From: Olivibacter jilunii
GTDB taxonomy: Bacteria > Bacteroidota > Bacteroidia > Sphingobacteriales > Sphingobacteriaceae
Assembly (NCBI RefSeq): GCF_900607235.1
Contig: NZ_LR027849.1
Location: forward strand, 744,001-808,000
Length of the DNA: 64,000 bases
Direction: 5' to 3'
The notes below the pieces were generated by a model. That model did not search any database and had not been told where the DNA came from. It saw nothing but the letters and a program-made list of their open reading frames with translations. The translations under genes and the position numbers were made by a program. Shown here piece by piece: positions 42,290 to 51,558 of the stretch; the stretch's first letter is position 1, and each line of letters opens with the position of its first letter.

Positions 42290-42788
42290 ATGAAAAGAGA
42301 CGTTATATCACAAAGAATTACGACAAACTTGTGTTCGAAAAAGAAGCAGAAGAGGCGGTTCGCTTTTATACCTCGATATTCAAGATAGTAAAATTGAAAG
42401 TATCGCTCGTTATACCGAAGAGGGCTTTGAGCATCACCGAAAACCGGCAGGGTCCATGATGACCATTGAATTTACCCTTGATGGCCAAGAGTTTTTGGCA
42501 TTAAATGCTGGGCCAATATTCAACGAAGCGATATCGCTCATTGTGAATTGTGAAGATCAGAACGAAGTTGATTATTATTGGAAACGTCTTTGCGAGGGCG
42601 GTGACGAAAAAGCACAAGTATGCGGGTGGCTTTAAGATAAATTTGGTGTATCATGGCAAGTTGCTTCGCTTGTGCTAAACGAAATGATTTTGGATCCGGA
42701 TGTCGTTAAGGTTAATCGTGTTTTAAAAGCGATGTTTCAAATGAAAAAAATCAACATCGCTGAGTTGGAAGCAGTCTATGGCAAGTAA
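42290..42788 (+). pseudogene. Decayed PhnB-like/VOC-fold gene
   Basis: The translated pieces match the PhnB/3-demethylubiquinone-9 3-methyltransferase-like VOC family along its whole length (ITTNL.. EKEAEEAVRFYTSIF.. PAGSMMTIEFTLDGQEFLALNAGP.. CEDQNEVDYYWKRL.. KFGVSWQVA.. MKKINIAELEAVYGK). At least three lesions break it: a 1-base loss near 42350 (the expected LWFE reads LCSK), another near 42389 (expected FKDSKI), and TAA at 42634-42636 where the family has Lys in GWLKDKFG. The order and spacing are otherwise intact, so decay is recent. The C-terminal part overlaps the first ORF codons of the next gene. Confidence 0.85.
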
Positions 42789-42818
42789 TCAACGTAATAG
42801 AAAAACCTATATAATTGT

Positions 42819-42826
42819 TATATTTG
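42819..42826 (+). promoter_or_regulatory. -7 element before the 2H phosphoesterase gene
   Basis: TATATTTG matches TAnnTTTG exactly. It places the transcription start near 42832, downstream of the long-ORF ATG at 42778. The ATG at 42853 is therefore the likely start codon. Confidence 0.55.
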
Positions 42827-42852
42827 CTAATATATTTAGTGTTTTGTCGTTT

Positions 42853-43443
42853 ATGGTTTCTATTAAACATAGAGAGCTCGAATATTTGCTCGTGTTGCCG
42901 TTGCCCAAGGAGGTGGAACAACACGTTATGTATTTTAAGAATGTCTTTAAGGATACATATGATTTTCCAAACGCCTTAATCACATATCCTCACCTTACAC
43001 TATTGAAGTTTATGCAGTTTGAAAACTATGAAGGAGCTATTATAAATAAGCTGATCCAATTAGCTTGTTATGTTAGCCCATTTCACGTAATTTTAAACGG
43101 TTTTAGATTTTTCGAACGGGTCTTTTACATTGACGTGGCAACGGGAAGCGTTATTTTGGATGTCGTATACAATCAACGGTCTTCGCTGCTACCACTATTA
43201 CGTGCAGGTAAGAATCGCTATCATTTTACTCGCAACGCACATGTAACGATTGCAAGGGGGCTTTTACAACTACAGTGTCTGGAAATCAGTCGAAGTTGGA
43301 AGATTCCTTCATATCAAGCAGCTTTCATAGCATCCCAAATGTTATTACTAAAGAGGACGACGGCTTATAGCCCATATAAACCAGTTAATACGATTCGTTT
43401 CATAGGAAATAAGTCTTATCCAAAACAAGGTGATTTATTTTAG
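42853..43443 (+). CDS. 2H phosphoesterase, 2'-5' RNA ligase (LigT) family
   Basis: 196 residues from the ATG at 42853. Both catalytic HxT(hydrophobic) motifs are present: YPHLTLLKF and NAHVTIARG, about 80 residues apart as in LigT/2H proteins. The open frame extends 25 codons upstream to 42778, but that part overlaps the PhnB-like pseudogene, lies before the promoter and is not family-like. Family members hydrolyse or ligate 2'-5' or cyclic phosphates in RNA or nucleotides; the substrate here is unknown. It is convergent with the DUF1772 gene, 4 bases apart. Confidence 0.85.
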   Translation: MVSIKHRELEYLLVLPLPKEVEQHVMYFKNVFKDTYDFPNALITYPHLTLLKFMQFENYEGAIINKLIQLACYVSPFHVILNGFRFFERVFYIDVATGSVILDVVYNQRSSLLPLLRAGKNRYHFTRNAHVTIARGLLQLQCLEISRSWKIPSYQAAFIASQMLLLKRTTAYSPYKPVNTIRFIGNKSYPKQGDLF

Positions 43444-43447
43444 TGCG

Positions 43448-43933
43448 TTATTCTTTATCAACGCAAGCTATCGAAAGAAGGAGGAAGCTTAAAGACGCAC
43501 TAACCGCACGTACGAAATTAAAGCGCACCCAGGTTGTTTGAAAAATTTCTTTTTGATTCATTAATTCTTGCTGGTTTGTCTGTTGTAAATGAAGCTTATT
43601 TAACCCTTCGTTCATGGGGACATTTACGCTCATTGTGATAATAAAGACACCTAACACATATATCAATGTAGCGAAAACAAGCAGATAGATTTTAAGCTGA
43701 GATTCTTGTCGATAAGCAAAAAAGACCTTTAGCGGTAACAATAGTAAGGGAGCCAGAAAAACGATAATAAACCAAGGATTAAGTATGACCCGATTGAACG
43801 ATTGCAATGCCAACAATGACTCAAAAGCTGGTAACCTCCTCAAACCCGGCATGATGGCGTTACTCCAAGTAAAAAAAAGCCCAGACATGATCGCTGTTGC
43901 TAAGAGTGCGCATAAAGTTAGTAACTGATTCAT
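43448..43933 (-). CDS. DUF1772 (anthrone oxygenase family) membrane protein
   Basis: 161 residues with four membrane segments (about 5-25, 55-75, 83-103, 140-158). The conserved pattern is FFTWSNAIMPGLRRL near the N-terminus, then NPWFI, VNVPMNEGLN, and FQTTWVRFNFVRA. It matches DUF1772, related to fungal anthrone oxygenases; in bacteria the function is unknown. It is monocistronic, convergent with the 2H phosphoesterase. Confidence 0.88.
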   Translation of the reverse strand: MNQLLTLCALLATAIMSGLFFTWSNAIMPGLRRLPAFESLLALQSFNRVILNPWFIIVFLAPLLLLPLKVFFAYRQESQLKIYLLVFATLIYVLGVFIITMSVNVPMNEGLNKLHLQQTNQQELMNQKEIFQTTWVRFNFVRAVSASLSFLLLSIACVDKE

Positions 43934-44114
43934 AATCTATGTTTTAATGTTTATTGATGTACATGTAAAAATAAATTGTAACTGCCTCACAGAATAGAAT
44001 AAATACGACAATTTTAGGTACTTAGGGAATAAAACGAATCATTATCGCTATTTTTAAAAAATAGTGTAATTTTAGACTTTACTCAATAATGGTTTTCCCT
44101 TAAGCAAATACAAA

Positions 44115-44945
44115 ATGAAGCGTTGTTTTTTTGTTTTATATCTAATTCTACTAAAATTATCTGCGAATGCGCAAGTCGTTCAATATAATACGAAAGCTAA
44201 CGTGTCTTATTACGAGGAGGGCTCCCGATTGGATAGCTACAAGAAGAAGCGATGCACGCTGGATATTTATTATCCCGAAAATAAAAGCGACTTTGCTACC
44301 GTTATCTGGTTTCATGGAGGTGGTTTGACAGGAGGCGAGAAGGAAGTGCCGGAAGCGCTAAAAAATCAAGGAATTGCTGTTGTTGGTGTCAGTTATAGGC
44401 TTTCTCCGAAAGTTAAAGGAAGTGACGTGATTGAGGACGCCTCAGCAGCAACAGCTTGGGTATTTAAGCATATCAAAGAGTTTGGGGGGAATGAGAAACT
44501 AATTTTCGTGTCCGGACATTCGGCGGGAGGGTACCTCGGAATGATGCTGACCCTTAATAAAGCTTACTTAAAAAAATATAATATCGACGCCAATCAAGTT
44601 GCCGGTGTGATACCATTTAGTGGTCATACCATTACTCATTTCACGATAAGGAAAGAAAGAGGAATCCGTGATGTACAGGCAGTGGTTGACGAATTTGCTC
44701 CTTTGTTTTATGTACGAGCCGATGCGCCGCCACTATTACTCATAACGGGGGACAGGGATTTAGAGCTTTTGGGAAGATACGAAGAAAATGCCTACATGGA
44801 GCGTATGATGAAGTTAGCAGGGCATAATGCGACGTCTCTTATTGAACTAGGCGGATATGGACATAATATGACTTTTCCCGCATTTCCCTTGCTGCTTAAG
44901 GAAGTCACTCGTAGGACAGAAGAGATTGTCAATCGTTTAAACTGA
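44115..44945 (+). CDS. Secreted alpha/beta-hydrolase (esterase/lipase-like)
   Basis: 276 residues with a signal peptide (about 1-20, ending NAQ). The oxyanion-hole motif is WFHGGGLTGGE and the nucleophile elbow is GHSAGGYLG (Ser near residue 138). The acid Asp is probably in LLITGDRDLELLGR and the His in GGYGHNMTF near the C-terminus. This is the hormone-sensitive-lipase-like or BD-FAE-like branch, with likely esterase activity. It is followed 34 bases later by an SMP-30-like lactonase, also secreted; the pair suggests an extracytoplasmic ester or lactone-handling step. The substrate is unknown. Confidence 0.88.
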   Translation: MKRCFFVLYLILLKLSANAQVVQYNTKANVSYYEEGSRLDSYKKKRCTLDIYYPENKSDFATVIWFHGGGLTGGEKEVPEALKNQGIAVVGVSYRLSPKVKGSDVIEDASAATAWVFKHIKEFGGNEKLIFVSGHSAGGYLGMMLTLNKAYLKKYNIDANQVAGVIPFSGHTITHFTIRKERGIRDVQAVVDEFAPLFYVRADAPPLLLITGDRDLELLGRYEENAYMERMMKLAGHNATSLIELGGYGHNMTFPAFPLLLKEVTRRTEEIVNRLN

Positions 44946-44979
44946 TCCATTCCCACCTAGCGACCATTTTCTATAGATT

Positions 44980-45903
44980 ATGAAACCAATTAATAATTGT
45001 ACCCGTTTTGTTTTGATTGTCTGTTGTTTATTTCTTTATAATCACGAAGTGAATGGCTCCGCAACACCGGTAACTGATAGTAGCGAAATAGTCCTTGCTG
45101 GTGAGCAGTTACAACTCGTGGGAGATGGTTTTGCTTTTACTGAAGGGCCCGCCGCTGATCGTGATGGTAATGTATATTTTACTGACCAACCTAATAACCG
45201 TATCTGGAAATATGACTTACAGGGAAAACTCAGCATTTTTATGGAGAATGCAGGAAGGGCAAATGGGTTGTATTTCGACAAGGAAGGGGCGCTGATCGCT
45301 TGTGCTGATGAACAGAACCAGCTTTGGCGAATTGAGAACGGCGTGGTTGAGAAGTTAGTGAGGCATTATCAAGATACACTTCTCAATGGTCCAAATGACG
45401 TTTGGGTAGCACCTAACGGCTTCATTTACTTTACGGATCCTTATTACCAGAGAGATTATTGGAAGAGAAAGGCCCCTGATTTAAAAGTGCAAGCATTGTA
45501 TTTGTACAAAAAAGGCGGGCACTTGGTTCGATTGGACGATCGATTCAAAAGGCCCAACGGAATTGTTGGAACGCCTGATGGCCATTATTTATACGTAGCA
45601 GATATCGGCGACAATAAAACCTATCGTTATACCTTAAAAAAGAATGGGAAGCTCGCAAAAAAGCGGCTCTTTATTCATAAGGGCTCTGATGGAATGACAA
45701 TTGATACTCAAGGAAACCTTTATTTAACAGGTAAAGGAGTCACCGTCTATGATAAGCAGGGGAAGGAGATTGCACATATCTCAGTGCCGGCAAAATGGAC
45801 CGCGAACGTATGTTTCGGAGGCCGTGATGGAAATATTCTTTTTATTACCGCTAGTGATAAGGTGTTTACGCTAAAAATGCGCACAAAGGGTTATAGTAAG
45901 TAG
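44980..45903 (+). CDS. Secreted SMP-30/gluconolactonase-like protein
   Basis: 307 residues with a signal peptide (about 1-27). Six-bladed propeller of the SMP-30/LRE family: FTEGPAADRDGNVYFTDQPNNRIW (metal-binding Glu in TEGP), GPNDVWVAPNGFIYFTDPYY (Asn-Asp), RPNGIVGTPDGHYLYVADIGDN, and GSDGMTIDTQGNLYLT. The metal ligands Glu, Asn and Asp are all present. It is expected to hydrolyse lactones in the periplasm. It follows the alpha/beta-hydrolase by 34 bases, probably in one operon. Confidence 0.9.
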   Translation: MKPINNCTRFVLIVCCLFLYNHEVNGSATPVTDSSEIVLAGEQLQLVGDGFAFTEGPAADRDGNVYFTDQPNNRIWKYDLQGKLSIFMENAGRANGLYFDKEGALIACADEQNQLWRIENGVVEKLVRHYQDTLLNGPNDVWVAPNGFIYFTDPYYQRDYWKRKAPDLKVQALYLYKKGGHLVRLDDRFKRPNGIVGTPDGHYLYVADIGDNKTYRYTLKKNGKLAKKRLFIHKGSDGMTIDTQGNLYLTGKGVTVYDKQGKEIAHISVPAKWTANVCFGGRDGNILFITASDKVFTLKMRTKGYSK

Positions 45904-46114
45904 CGATAATCACTCCCACGATAGTTTTAAGTTGCTTATTTTTTTACCGGTTTCCTATTCTCTATTATCAATTTTTCAAGAATTTGCTTCACATGCTCTT
46001 CACAGGAACTACCTGCGGATATTGTTTTTGAGGGCCTTGGAACGAAGGCGAAAAATTTTAAAAAAAATTGAAATATTTCATTGACCCACTCGTCTATACA
46101 GATAAGTTAAAGAG

Positions 46115-46690
46115 ATGGATCAGTTATCAATAGCAAAAGGCATGTCAGAAGATAAGCAGAGCAAAATCTTAACCACCATAACATCTTATGGGAAGGGGTT
46201 GCTAAGCTTTATTAGGAAGCGTGTCAAAAGTGATGCAGATGCAGAGGATATTTTGCAAGATGTGTGGTTTCAGCTAACAGCAGTCATTAATTCGGAGCCG
46301 GTAGAACAGGTAGGTGGGTGGCTTTACCGAGTGGCAAGAAACCGTATTATCGATAAATACAGAAAGAAGACAGAAACTTCTTACGATGATACCATGGAAG
46401 ATGACAATGAACAATCTGTATCATTTAGTGAGTTACTTTTAGGTGTTAACGACAGTCCGGAAAAAACTTATCAAGATCGGTTGATGTGGAAAACGTTATT
46501 CAGCTCACTGGAAGAATTGCCTGCAGCACAACGTGATGTTTTTGTATGGCATGAGTTAGACCATATCCCTTTTGCGGAAATTGCGGAACGTACCGGAGAG
46601 TCCGTGAATACATTGATTTCTAGGAAGCGTTATGCTGTGCTACATTTAAGGAAACGCTTACTTGTCTTTTATAAAGAGTTGGATAAATAA
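46115..46690 (+). CDS. ECF-type RNA polymerase sigma factor
   Basis: 191 residues. Region 2 (about 20-85) has DAEDILQDVWFQL and WLYRVARNRIIDKYRKK; region 4 (about 125-185) has LPAAQRDVFVWHELDHIPFAEIAERTGESVNTLISRKRYA. It belongs to the ECF sigma-70 subfamily. No anti-sigma (FecR-type) gene follows; instead two small proteins are encoded 33 and 31 bases apart, and a terminator closes the operon. The first has two hydrophobic segments and might act as an anti-sigma, but this is speculative. No ECF-type promoter is evident in the upstream sequence. Confidence 0.92.
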   Translation: MDQLSIAKGMSEDKQSKILTTITSYGKGLLSFIRKRVKSDADAEDILQDVWFQLTAVINSEPVEQVGGWLYRVARNRIIDKYRKKTETSYDDTMEDDNEQSVSFSELLLGVNDSPEKTYQDRLMWKTLFSSLEELPAAQRDVFVWHELDHIPFAEIAERTGESVNTLISRKRYAVLHLRKRLLVFYKELDK

Positions 46691-46723
46691 ATGAATCGGT
46701 AAAATTGATAAAAACATAAAGTG

Positions 46724-47065
46724 ATGAAACGGATATTCAGAAGTAAATTTAGATTTATTGCCATACCTATACTAGCGGTTACTTTCCTGTTCTTGGTAAG
46801 TTATATCGTTATGCTATTATGGAATTTCAGTATTGCAGCAATCTTTAATATACATAGCATAAATCTTTGGCAGGCAATGGCATTATTTGTTCTTTCCAAG
46901 GTTCTTTTTGGCTTTGGCAAAGGAGGGCGAAGAGGAGGTGCACCTTGGAGCAAACGGTCAATGCGCGATAAATTTGAAAAAACGAATGAAATGGATACAG
47001 AAAAAATGAGAACCTACATGCGCGAGCGGTGGTGTGATTGGAGGAGCTTTCAAGAGGAAAAATAG
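46724..47065 (+). CDS. Small membrane protein in the ECF sigma operon
   Basis: 113 residues from the ATG at 46724 (the GTG at 46721 is less likely). Two hydrophobic segments (about 12-35 and 48-65) are followed by a Gly/Arg-rich loop (GKGGRRGGAPWSKR) and a charged cytoplasmic C-terminal helix ending in MRERWCDWRSFQEE. I do not recognise the family. Its position between a sigma factor and another small gene, with short gaps and one terminator, suggests that it works with the sigma factor, for instance as a membrane-bound regulator. Confidence 0.65.
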   Translation: MKRIFRSKFRFIAIPILAVTFLFLVSYIVMLLWNFSIAAIFNIHSINLWQAMALFVLSKVLFGFGKGGRRGGAPWSKRSMRDKFEKTNEMDTEKMRTYMRERWCDWRSFQEEK

Positions 47066-47096
47066 AATGGAAATCAACAAAAATTAAGGAAGTATC

Positions 47097-47321
47097 ATGA
47101 ACCAAGTGTTAATTTTTAAAACGAGTGTTAATGCTCAAAAACATGTACAGCAAGTAGCTGCCTTGTTTAAATCCATTAAGTTAATCAAACAGTGGAGTTT
47201 TGATTTAGACGATTGTGATCGAGTCCTACGGGTGGTATCGTTAAATGTCCGTCCCGAAATGATTGAAAATTTATTGAGAACAGAAGGTATATATTGTGAA
47301 CATATGGAGTATGAGTTGTAA
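47097..47321 (+). CDS. Small protein of unknown function in the ECF sigma operon
   Basis: 74 residues. The pattern of strand, helix and strand (VLIFKTSVN...VQQVAALFKSI...WSFDLDDCDRVLRVVS...PEMIENLLRTEGIYCEHM) resembles the ferredoxin-like fold of heavy-metal-associated domains, but the CxxC metal motif is absent. No family function is known to me. It ends the sigma operon and is followed by a 13-base-stem terminator. Confidence 0.7.
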   Translation: MNQVLIFKTSVNAQKHVQQVAALFKSIKLIKQWSFDLDDCDRVLRVVSLNVRPEMIENLLRTEGIYCEHMEYEL

Positions 47322-47335
47322 ATTCGACGAAGGCC

Positions 47336-47396
47336 AATTGCTTTTATAGGTATTCACAGATTGCATATAAAAGCAATTACTTTCTCTTTTTTTCTA
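47336..47396 (+). terminator. Terminator of the ECF sigma operon
   Basis: AATTGCTTTTATA (47336-47348) pairs perfectly with TATAAAAGCAATT (47366-47378), with a 17-base loop, followed by a T-rich tract. The long loop makes it less typical than others in the window. Confidence 0.7.
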
Positions 47397-47425
47397 CAGC
47401 GTTCGCGAATGACGAGCATTTTGTC

Positions 47426-47433
47426 TAAGTTTG
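47426..47433 (+). promoter_or_regulatory. -7 element before the M3 peptidase gene
   Basis: TAAGTTTG matches TAnnTTTG exactly, 19 bases before the ATG at 47452. It supports that ATG rather than the upstream TTG at 47431, which lies inside this element. Confidence 0.55.
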
Positions 47434-47451
47434 GAATTTATTTCCAATATT

Positions 47452-49479
47452 ATGCATAATCCACTTTTGAAGCCATTCAATACCCCCTTTAATAGTTTTC
47501 CATTTGAAAATATAAATCAAGAAGATTTTAAGCCTGCAATTTTAGACGGTATAGCACAGGCGAAGCAGGAGATCGCACAAATAGTTAACAATCCAGCCGA
47601 TCCGACGTTTGACAATACTATAATAGCACTTGAAAAAGCAGGGAAACCATTGCATGTTATCGCTGAAGGTTTTTTTAATATCAATTCTGCTGAAACCAAT
47701 GACTACCTTCAAAATTTAGCGCAGGAACTTTCCCCTTTACTTGCAGCATACGGAAACGATATAACCCTTAATGAAAGTCTTTTTCAAAGGATAAAGAAAG
47801 TATTTAACGATACACCTAAATCAAGTTTGTCTGAAGAAGAATATAGACTGTTAGATAAGACTTATAAAAGTTTTACAAGAAATGGTGCATTACTTGACGC
47901 TGTCCAAAAAGAAAGGCTACGGTATATTGATAAAGAGCTTTCAACATTGAAAGTTAAATTCTCACAAAACGTTTTGCATGAAACGAATGCCTACACTTTG
48001 CATATTACAAGCGAGCAGGATATGGACGGACTTCCGGAGTCTGTAAAAAGTGTAGCAAAGGAAGAGGCAGAGAAAAGAGGAGTGGAAGGCTGGATCTTTA
48101 CCTTGCAGTTTCCAAGCATGATGCCATTTATGAAGTATGCAAAAAAACGGAATTTAAGAAAGGAACTTTATTTAGCTTCTTCTAAAAAGGCTTTCAACAA
48201 AAACGAATACGATAATGAAGAATGTGTTAGAAAAATAGTTGCTTTGAGACAAGAACGCGCCGAGCTACTGGGTTATGAAACACATGCTCACTTTATTTTG
48301 GAAGAAAGAATGGCGGCCGAACCCAAACAAGTTGAGGATTTTCTCCATAATTTGTTGATCAAGGCTAAACCTTTTGCGCAAAAGGAAATTGATCAGTTAA
48401 GGCATATTGCATCGGCAGACGATATAGACGAATTGATGCCATATGATCACGCATACTATGTGGAAAAATTAAGGGAAGCTAAGTACAATTTTTCTGAAGA
48501 AGCTTTAAAACCATATTTCCCGCTTGAAAGCGTAATCAAAGCTGCATTTGATGTAGCGAATAGGCTATATGGATTGACATTTGACAGGCGGAATGATATT
48601 CAGAAATACCATCAGGAGGTGGACGTTTTTGAAGTGTCGGAGAATGGTAAACATAAGGCATTGCTTTACGTTGATTGGTTTCCTAGGGAAGGTAAGCGTG
48701 CGGGGGCGTGGATGACGAGTTATCGTGGGCAATCAAAGTTTGAGGGTCAAAACATAAGACCTCATATTTCTATCGTTTGTAATTTTTCGCGTCCCTATGA
48801 AGATATCCCATCGCTACTGACCTTTAATGAAGTGACTACTTTATTTCATGAATTTGGTCATGCCTTGCATGGAATAATGGCGGATACTGTATATGAAAGT
48901 CTTTCCGGTACCAATGTATATTGGGATTTTGTTGAACTTCCTTCACAGTTCATGGAAAACTATTGCTATGATAAAACATTTTTATCTAGTTTTGCAAAAC
49001 ATTATAAAACAGGCGAGCCGCTTCCTTTAGTAGAAATTGATAAGATCGTTGCGTCTGCAAATTTCATGGAAGCTTATCAAACTTTACGACAATTGAGTTT
49101 CGGTTTGTTGGATTTAGCCTATCACACAAATCAGTTAAGGCCAGATGATGCAATAGCAGAATTCGAGCGGCGCATTGTAGCCGAAACGCAACTTTATCCG
49201 GCAGTCGAGGGCACCGCTATGAGTCCATCCTTTTCCCACATATTTCCCGGTGGGTATTCTGCAGGATATTATTCCTACAAATGGGCTGAAGTTCTTGATG
49301 CAGATGCATACGCATATTTTCGAGAAAAAGGTATCTTTAATAGGGAAATCGCTGAAAAGTTTAAGGTTCTACTCAGTAAAGGCGGTACCGTTGATCCAAT
49401 GCAGCTTTATAAAGACTTTCGCGGGAGGAAGCCTTCAATTGATGCATTGTTAAAACGAGCGGGATTAATCAGTAACTAG
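47452..49479 (+). CDS. M3-family metallopeptidase, peptidyl-dipeptidase Dcp-like
   Basis: 675 residues from the ATG at 47452. The zinc motif HEFGHALHG has His near residues 466 and 470. The third ligand Glu is about 25 residues later, in WDFVELPSQFMENY. The GYSAGYYSYKWAEVLDAD stretch near the C-terminus is conserved and contributes to substrate binding. Length and N-terminal MHNPLLKPFNTPFNSFPFE match Dcp/oligopeptidase A-type M3 enzymes. There is no signal peptide, so it is cytoplasmic and cleaves short peptides. It is followed 70 bases later by a secreted M1 peptidase. Confidence 0.94.
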   Translation: MHNPLLKPFNTPFNSFPFENINQEDFKPAILDGIAQAKQEIAQIVNNPADPTFDNTIIALEKAGKPLHVIAEGFFNINSAETNDYLQNLAQELSPLLAAYGNDITLNESLFQRIKKVFNDTPKSSLSEEEYRLLDKTYKSFTRNGALLDAVQKERLRYIDKELSTLKVKFSQNVLHETNAYTLHITSEQDMDGLPESVKSVAKEEAEKRGVEGWIFTLQFPSMMPFMKYAKKRNLRKELYLASSKKAFNKNEYDNEECVRKIVALRQERAELLGYETHAHFILEERMAAEPKQVEDFLHNLLIKAKPFAQKEIDQLRHIASADDIDELMPYDHAYYVEKLREAKYNFSEEALKPYFPLESVIKAAFDVANRLYGLTFDRRNDIQKYHQEVDVFEVSENGKHKALLYVDWFPREGKRAGAWMTSYRGQSKFEGQNIRPHISIVCNFSRPYEDIPSLLTFNEVTTLFHEFGHALHGIMADTVYESLSGTNVYWDFVELPSQFMENYCYDKTFLSSFAKHYKTGEPLPLVEIDKIVASANFMEAYQTLRQLSFGLLDLAYHTNQLRPDDAIAEFERRIVAETQLYPAVEGTAMSPSFSHIFPGGYSAGYYSYKWAEVLDADAYAYFREKGIFNREIAEKFKVLLSKGGTVDPMQLYKDFRGRKPSIDALLKRAGLISN

Positions 49480-49549
49480 GCCAGCCTGTTTGATTTAATT
49501 TACGTTTTCCATAGGGCGCTGATCGAGGAAATGTGTCAAATAGTATTCG

Positions 49550-51430
49550 ATGAAAATGAACTTCAATAAAACTCTTATTCTAGTATATTTCGTTTTTGGA
49601 ATAGCTGAATGTTTTGCTCAAGATATCTTGCGAATCGATTCAAGTTTTTCCAAGGCTGTGAGGAAAGGCACGCGTACCTTGAATGGAATACCTGGCAATA
49701 AATACTGGCAAAATACAGCAGACTATAAACTTAAGGTAAAATTTGAACCAAAAACCCGCCTATTGATAGGAACAGCAGAAATAGATTATCGCAATAACAG
49801 TCCGGACACCTTATCTGAAATATGGTTTAAATTATATGCCAATATTTATAAGAAAGGTGTGAACAGGAAATCCAAAATCGAAAAGAAAGATTTAGGAGAC
49901 GGTTTGACGCTTAAAAAAATTGTGGTTGATAAACACGCGATTGAAAATCATGATGTCATTATTGACGGCACCAACATGAAATTACAGAATGCTGAAGTGC
50001 TGCCTCACAGCTCTGCGCATTTTCGAATAGATTATGAATATACCTTGAACGAAGGGTCGCACTTGCGCACAGGAAAAATAGATAATGGTGCCTATTTTAT
50101 TGCCTATTTTTTTCCTAGAGTTGCCGTATACGATGATATAGATGGTTGGAATAAGTATCCTTATACAGGCGAGGAAGAATTTTATAATGATTTCTGCAAT
50201 TTTGAAGCAGCAATCGAAGTGCCCGATGGTTACGCCTTATGGGCTACCGGCGATTTAAAGAATGGGAAGAAAATATATCAAAAGCAAATAAACGATCGGG
50301 TTGAATATGCAGGTATATCCGACACGATTGTCAATGTCATCGATGAACAGGACATCAAATCCAATGCGGTTACAAAAAGAAAATCTTTTAATACTTTTAA
50401 GTTTGAGGCGAAACAGGTAACTGATTTCGCTTTTGCTTTGAGTAATCACTACGTTTGGAAATCCGTCAGTTTAGTTGTTGATTCACTTACTGGCCGGAGA
50501 ACACGGGTTGATGCTGTTTATAACCCCATACACGAGGATTATAATGAAGTAATCGATTTTGCGGCAAAAACAGTGGAAGGGATGAGCTTTCATTTTCCGG
50601 CTTGGCCTTTTCCCTATAGTCATATGACTGTTTTTGACGGACTCGATCAAATGGAATACCCAATGATGGCTAATGATAACCCTACAAAAACGAGAGAAGA
50701 TGCTATTACTCTAACTAATCATGAGATATTCCATACGATGTTTCCCTTCTATATGGGAACAAATGAAACAAAGTACGGTTGGATGGATGAAGGATGGGCA
50801 ACTATAGGAGAATGGAAGCTTTCTAATTATGTTGACAGTAGCTATGTGGACGATTATGGAATACAAGCTACGGCTAAAAGTTCCGGCGATCGGAACGATA
50901 CACCAATCATGACGTTGACTACCGACTTGAAGGGTGGTGGAGCCTTTACAAATTCTTACCCAAAACCGGCGTTAGGGTATCTCTATTTAGAAGGCTATTT
51001 GGGAAAGGAATTGTTTCGAAACGCGTTACATCACTATATCAAAACATGGCAAGGAAAGCATCCACAGCCCTTGGATTTTTTTCGTGCTATGAATGCAGGA
51101 AGTGGAGAGAATTTGGATTGGTTTTGGAATCGGTGGTTTTACGAAGAGGGCATGCTGGATTTAGCCATTCAGCGTGTCGTAAAACAGGAAAATGATGAAT
51201 ACCTAATAACCGTTAAAAATAAGAGTAATAAACCACTGCCTATCTATCTCACGGTCTATTATTCAGATGGGTCGACAGAAAAGATAAATCGATCGATTGG
51301 CATATGGAAGGATGGCGGAAGAACCGTGTCTTTGTTCTTAAACACTCAGAAAAAAATTAAGTCGGTTGCGCTCGGCAATACTTATGTGCCGGATAAGAAT
51401 AATCAAGACAATGTCTTCTACGTTAATTAG
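49550..51430 (+). CDS. Secreted M1-family metallopeptidase
   Basis: 626 residues with a Sec signal peptide (about 1-23, ending CFAQ). An N-terminal beta-rich domain (about 50-260) precedes the catalytic domain. The zinc motif HEIFH (His391, His395) is followed by Glu near residue 414 in WMDEGWA, matching the M1 HEXXH-X18-E spacing. The upstream YPMMANDN corresponds to the GxMEN exopeptidase motif but is not an exact match. The missing GAMEN argues that peptide specificity differs from classical aminopeptidase N. It is expected to act in the periplasm or at the surface. Confidence 0.9.
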   Translation: MKMNFNKTLILVYFVFGIAECFAQDILRIDSSFSKAVRKGTRTLNGIPGNKYWQNTADYKLKVKFEPKTRLLIGTAEIDYRNNSPDTLSEIWFKLYANIYKKGVNRKSKIEKKDLGDGLTLKKIVVDKHAIENHDVIIDGTNMKLQNAEVLPHSSAHFRIDYEYTLNEGSHLRTGKIDNGAYFIAYFFPRVAVYDDIDGWNKYPYTGEEEFYNDFCNFEAAIEVPDGYALWATGDLKNGKKIYQKQINDRVEYAGISDTIVNVIDEQDIKSNAVTKRKSFNTFKFEAKQVTDFAFALSNHYVWKSVSLVVDSLTGRRTRVDAVYNPIHEDYNEVIDFAAKTVEGMSFHFPAWPFPYSHMTVFDGLDQMEYPMMANDNPTKTREDAITLTNHEIFHTMFPFYMGTNETKYGWMDEGWATIGEWKLSNYVDSSYVDDYGIQATAKSSGDRNDTPIMTLTTDLKGGGAFTNSYPKPALGYLYLEGYLGKELFRNALHHYIKTWQGKHPQPLDFFRAMNAGSGENLDWFWNRWFYEEGMLDLAIQRVVKQENDEYLITVKNKSNKPLPIYLTVYYSDGSTEKINRSIGIWKDGGRTVSLFLNTQKKIKSVALGNTYVPDKNNQDNVFYVN

Positions 51431-51558
51431 TCATCTTGAATTTTATTATGCATCGTTAAAAACCTTCCCGGTTCGGCGCAATAGTTTATGTTCTAAGTAA
51501 TTCAGACTGGCATTTGCCGGATGAAAATGCTGCCTAAAAGAAGCCTGATCCTCATACT

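Noticed and set aside
42778-42852. 25-codon N-terminal extension of the 2H phosphoesterase
   Set aside because: It overlaps the PhnB-like pseudogene and lies mostly upstream of the -7 element at 42819-42826. The family-like sequence begins at the ATG at 42853.
46070-46079. GAAATATTTC palindrome upstream of the ECF sigma gene
   Set aside because: It is a 10-base AT-rich palindrome without spacing to any promoter element and is likely by chance in this composition.
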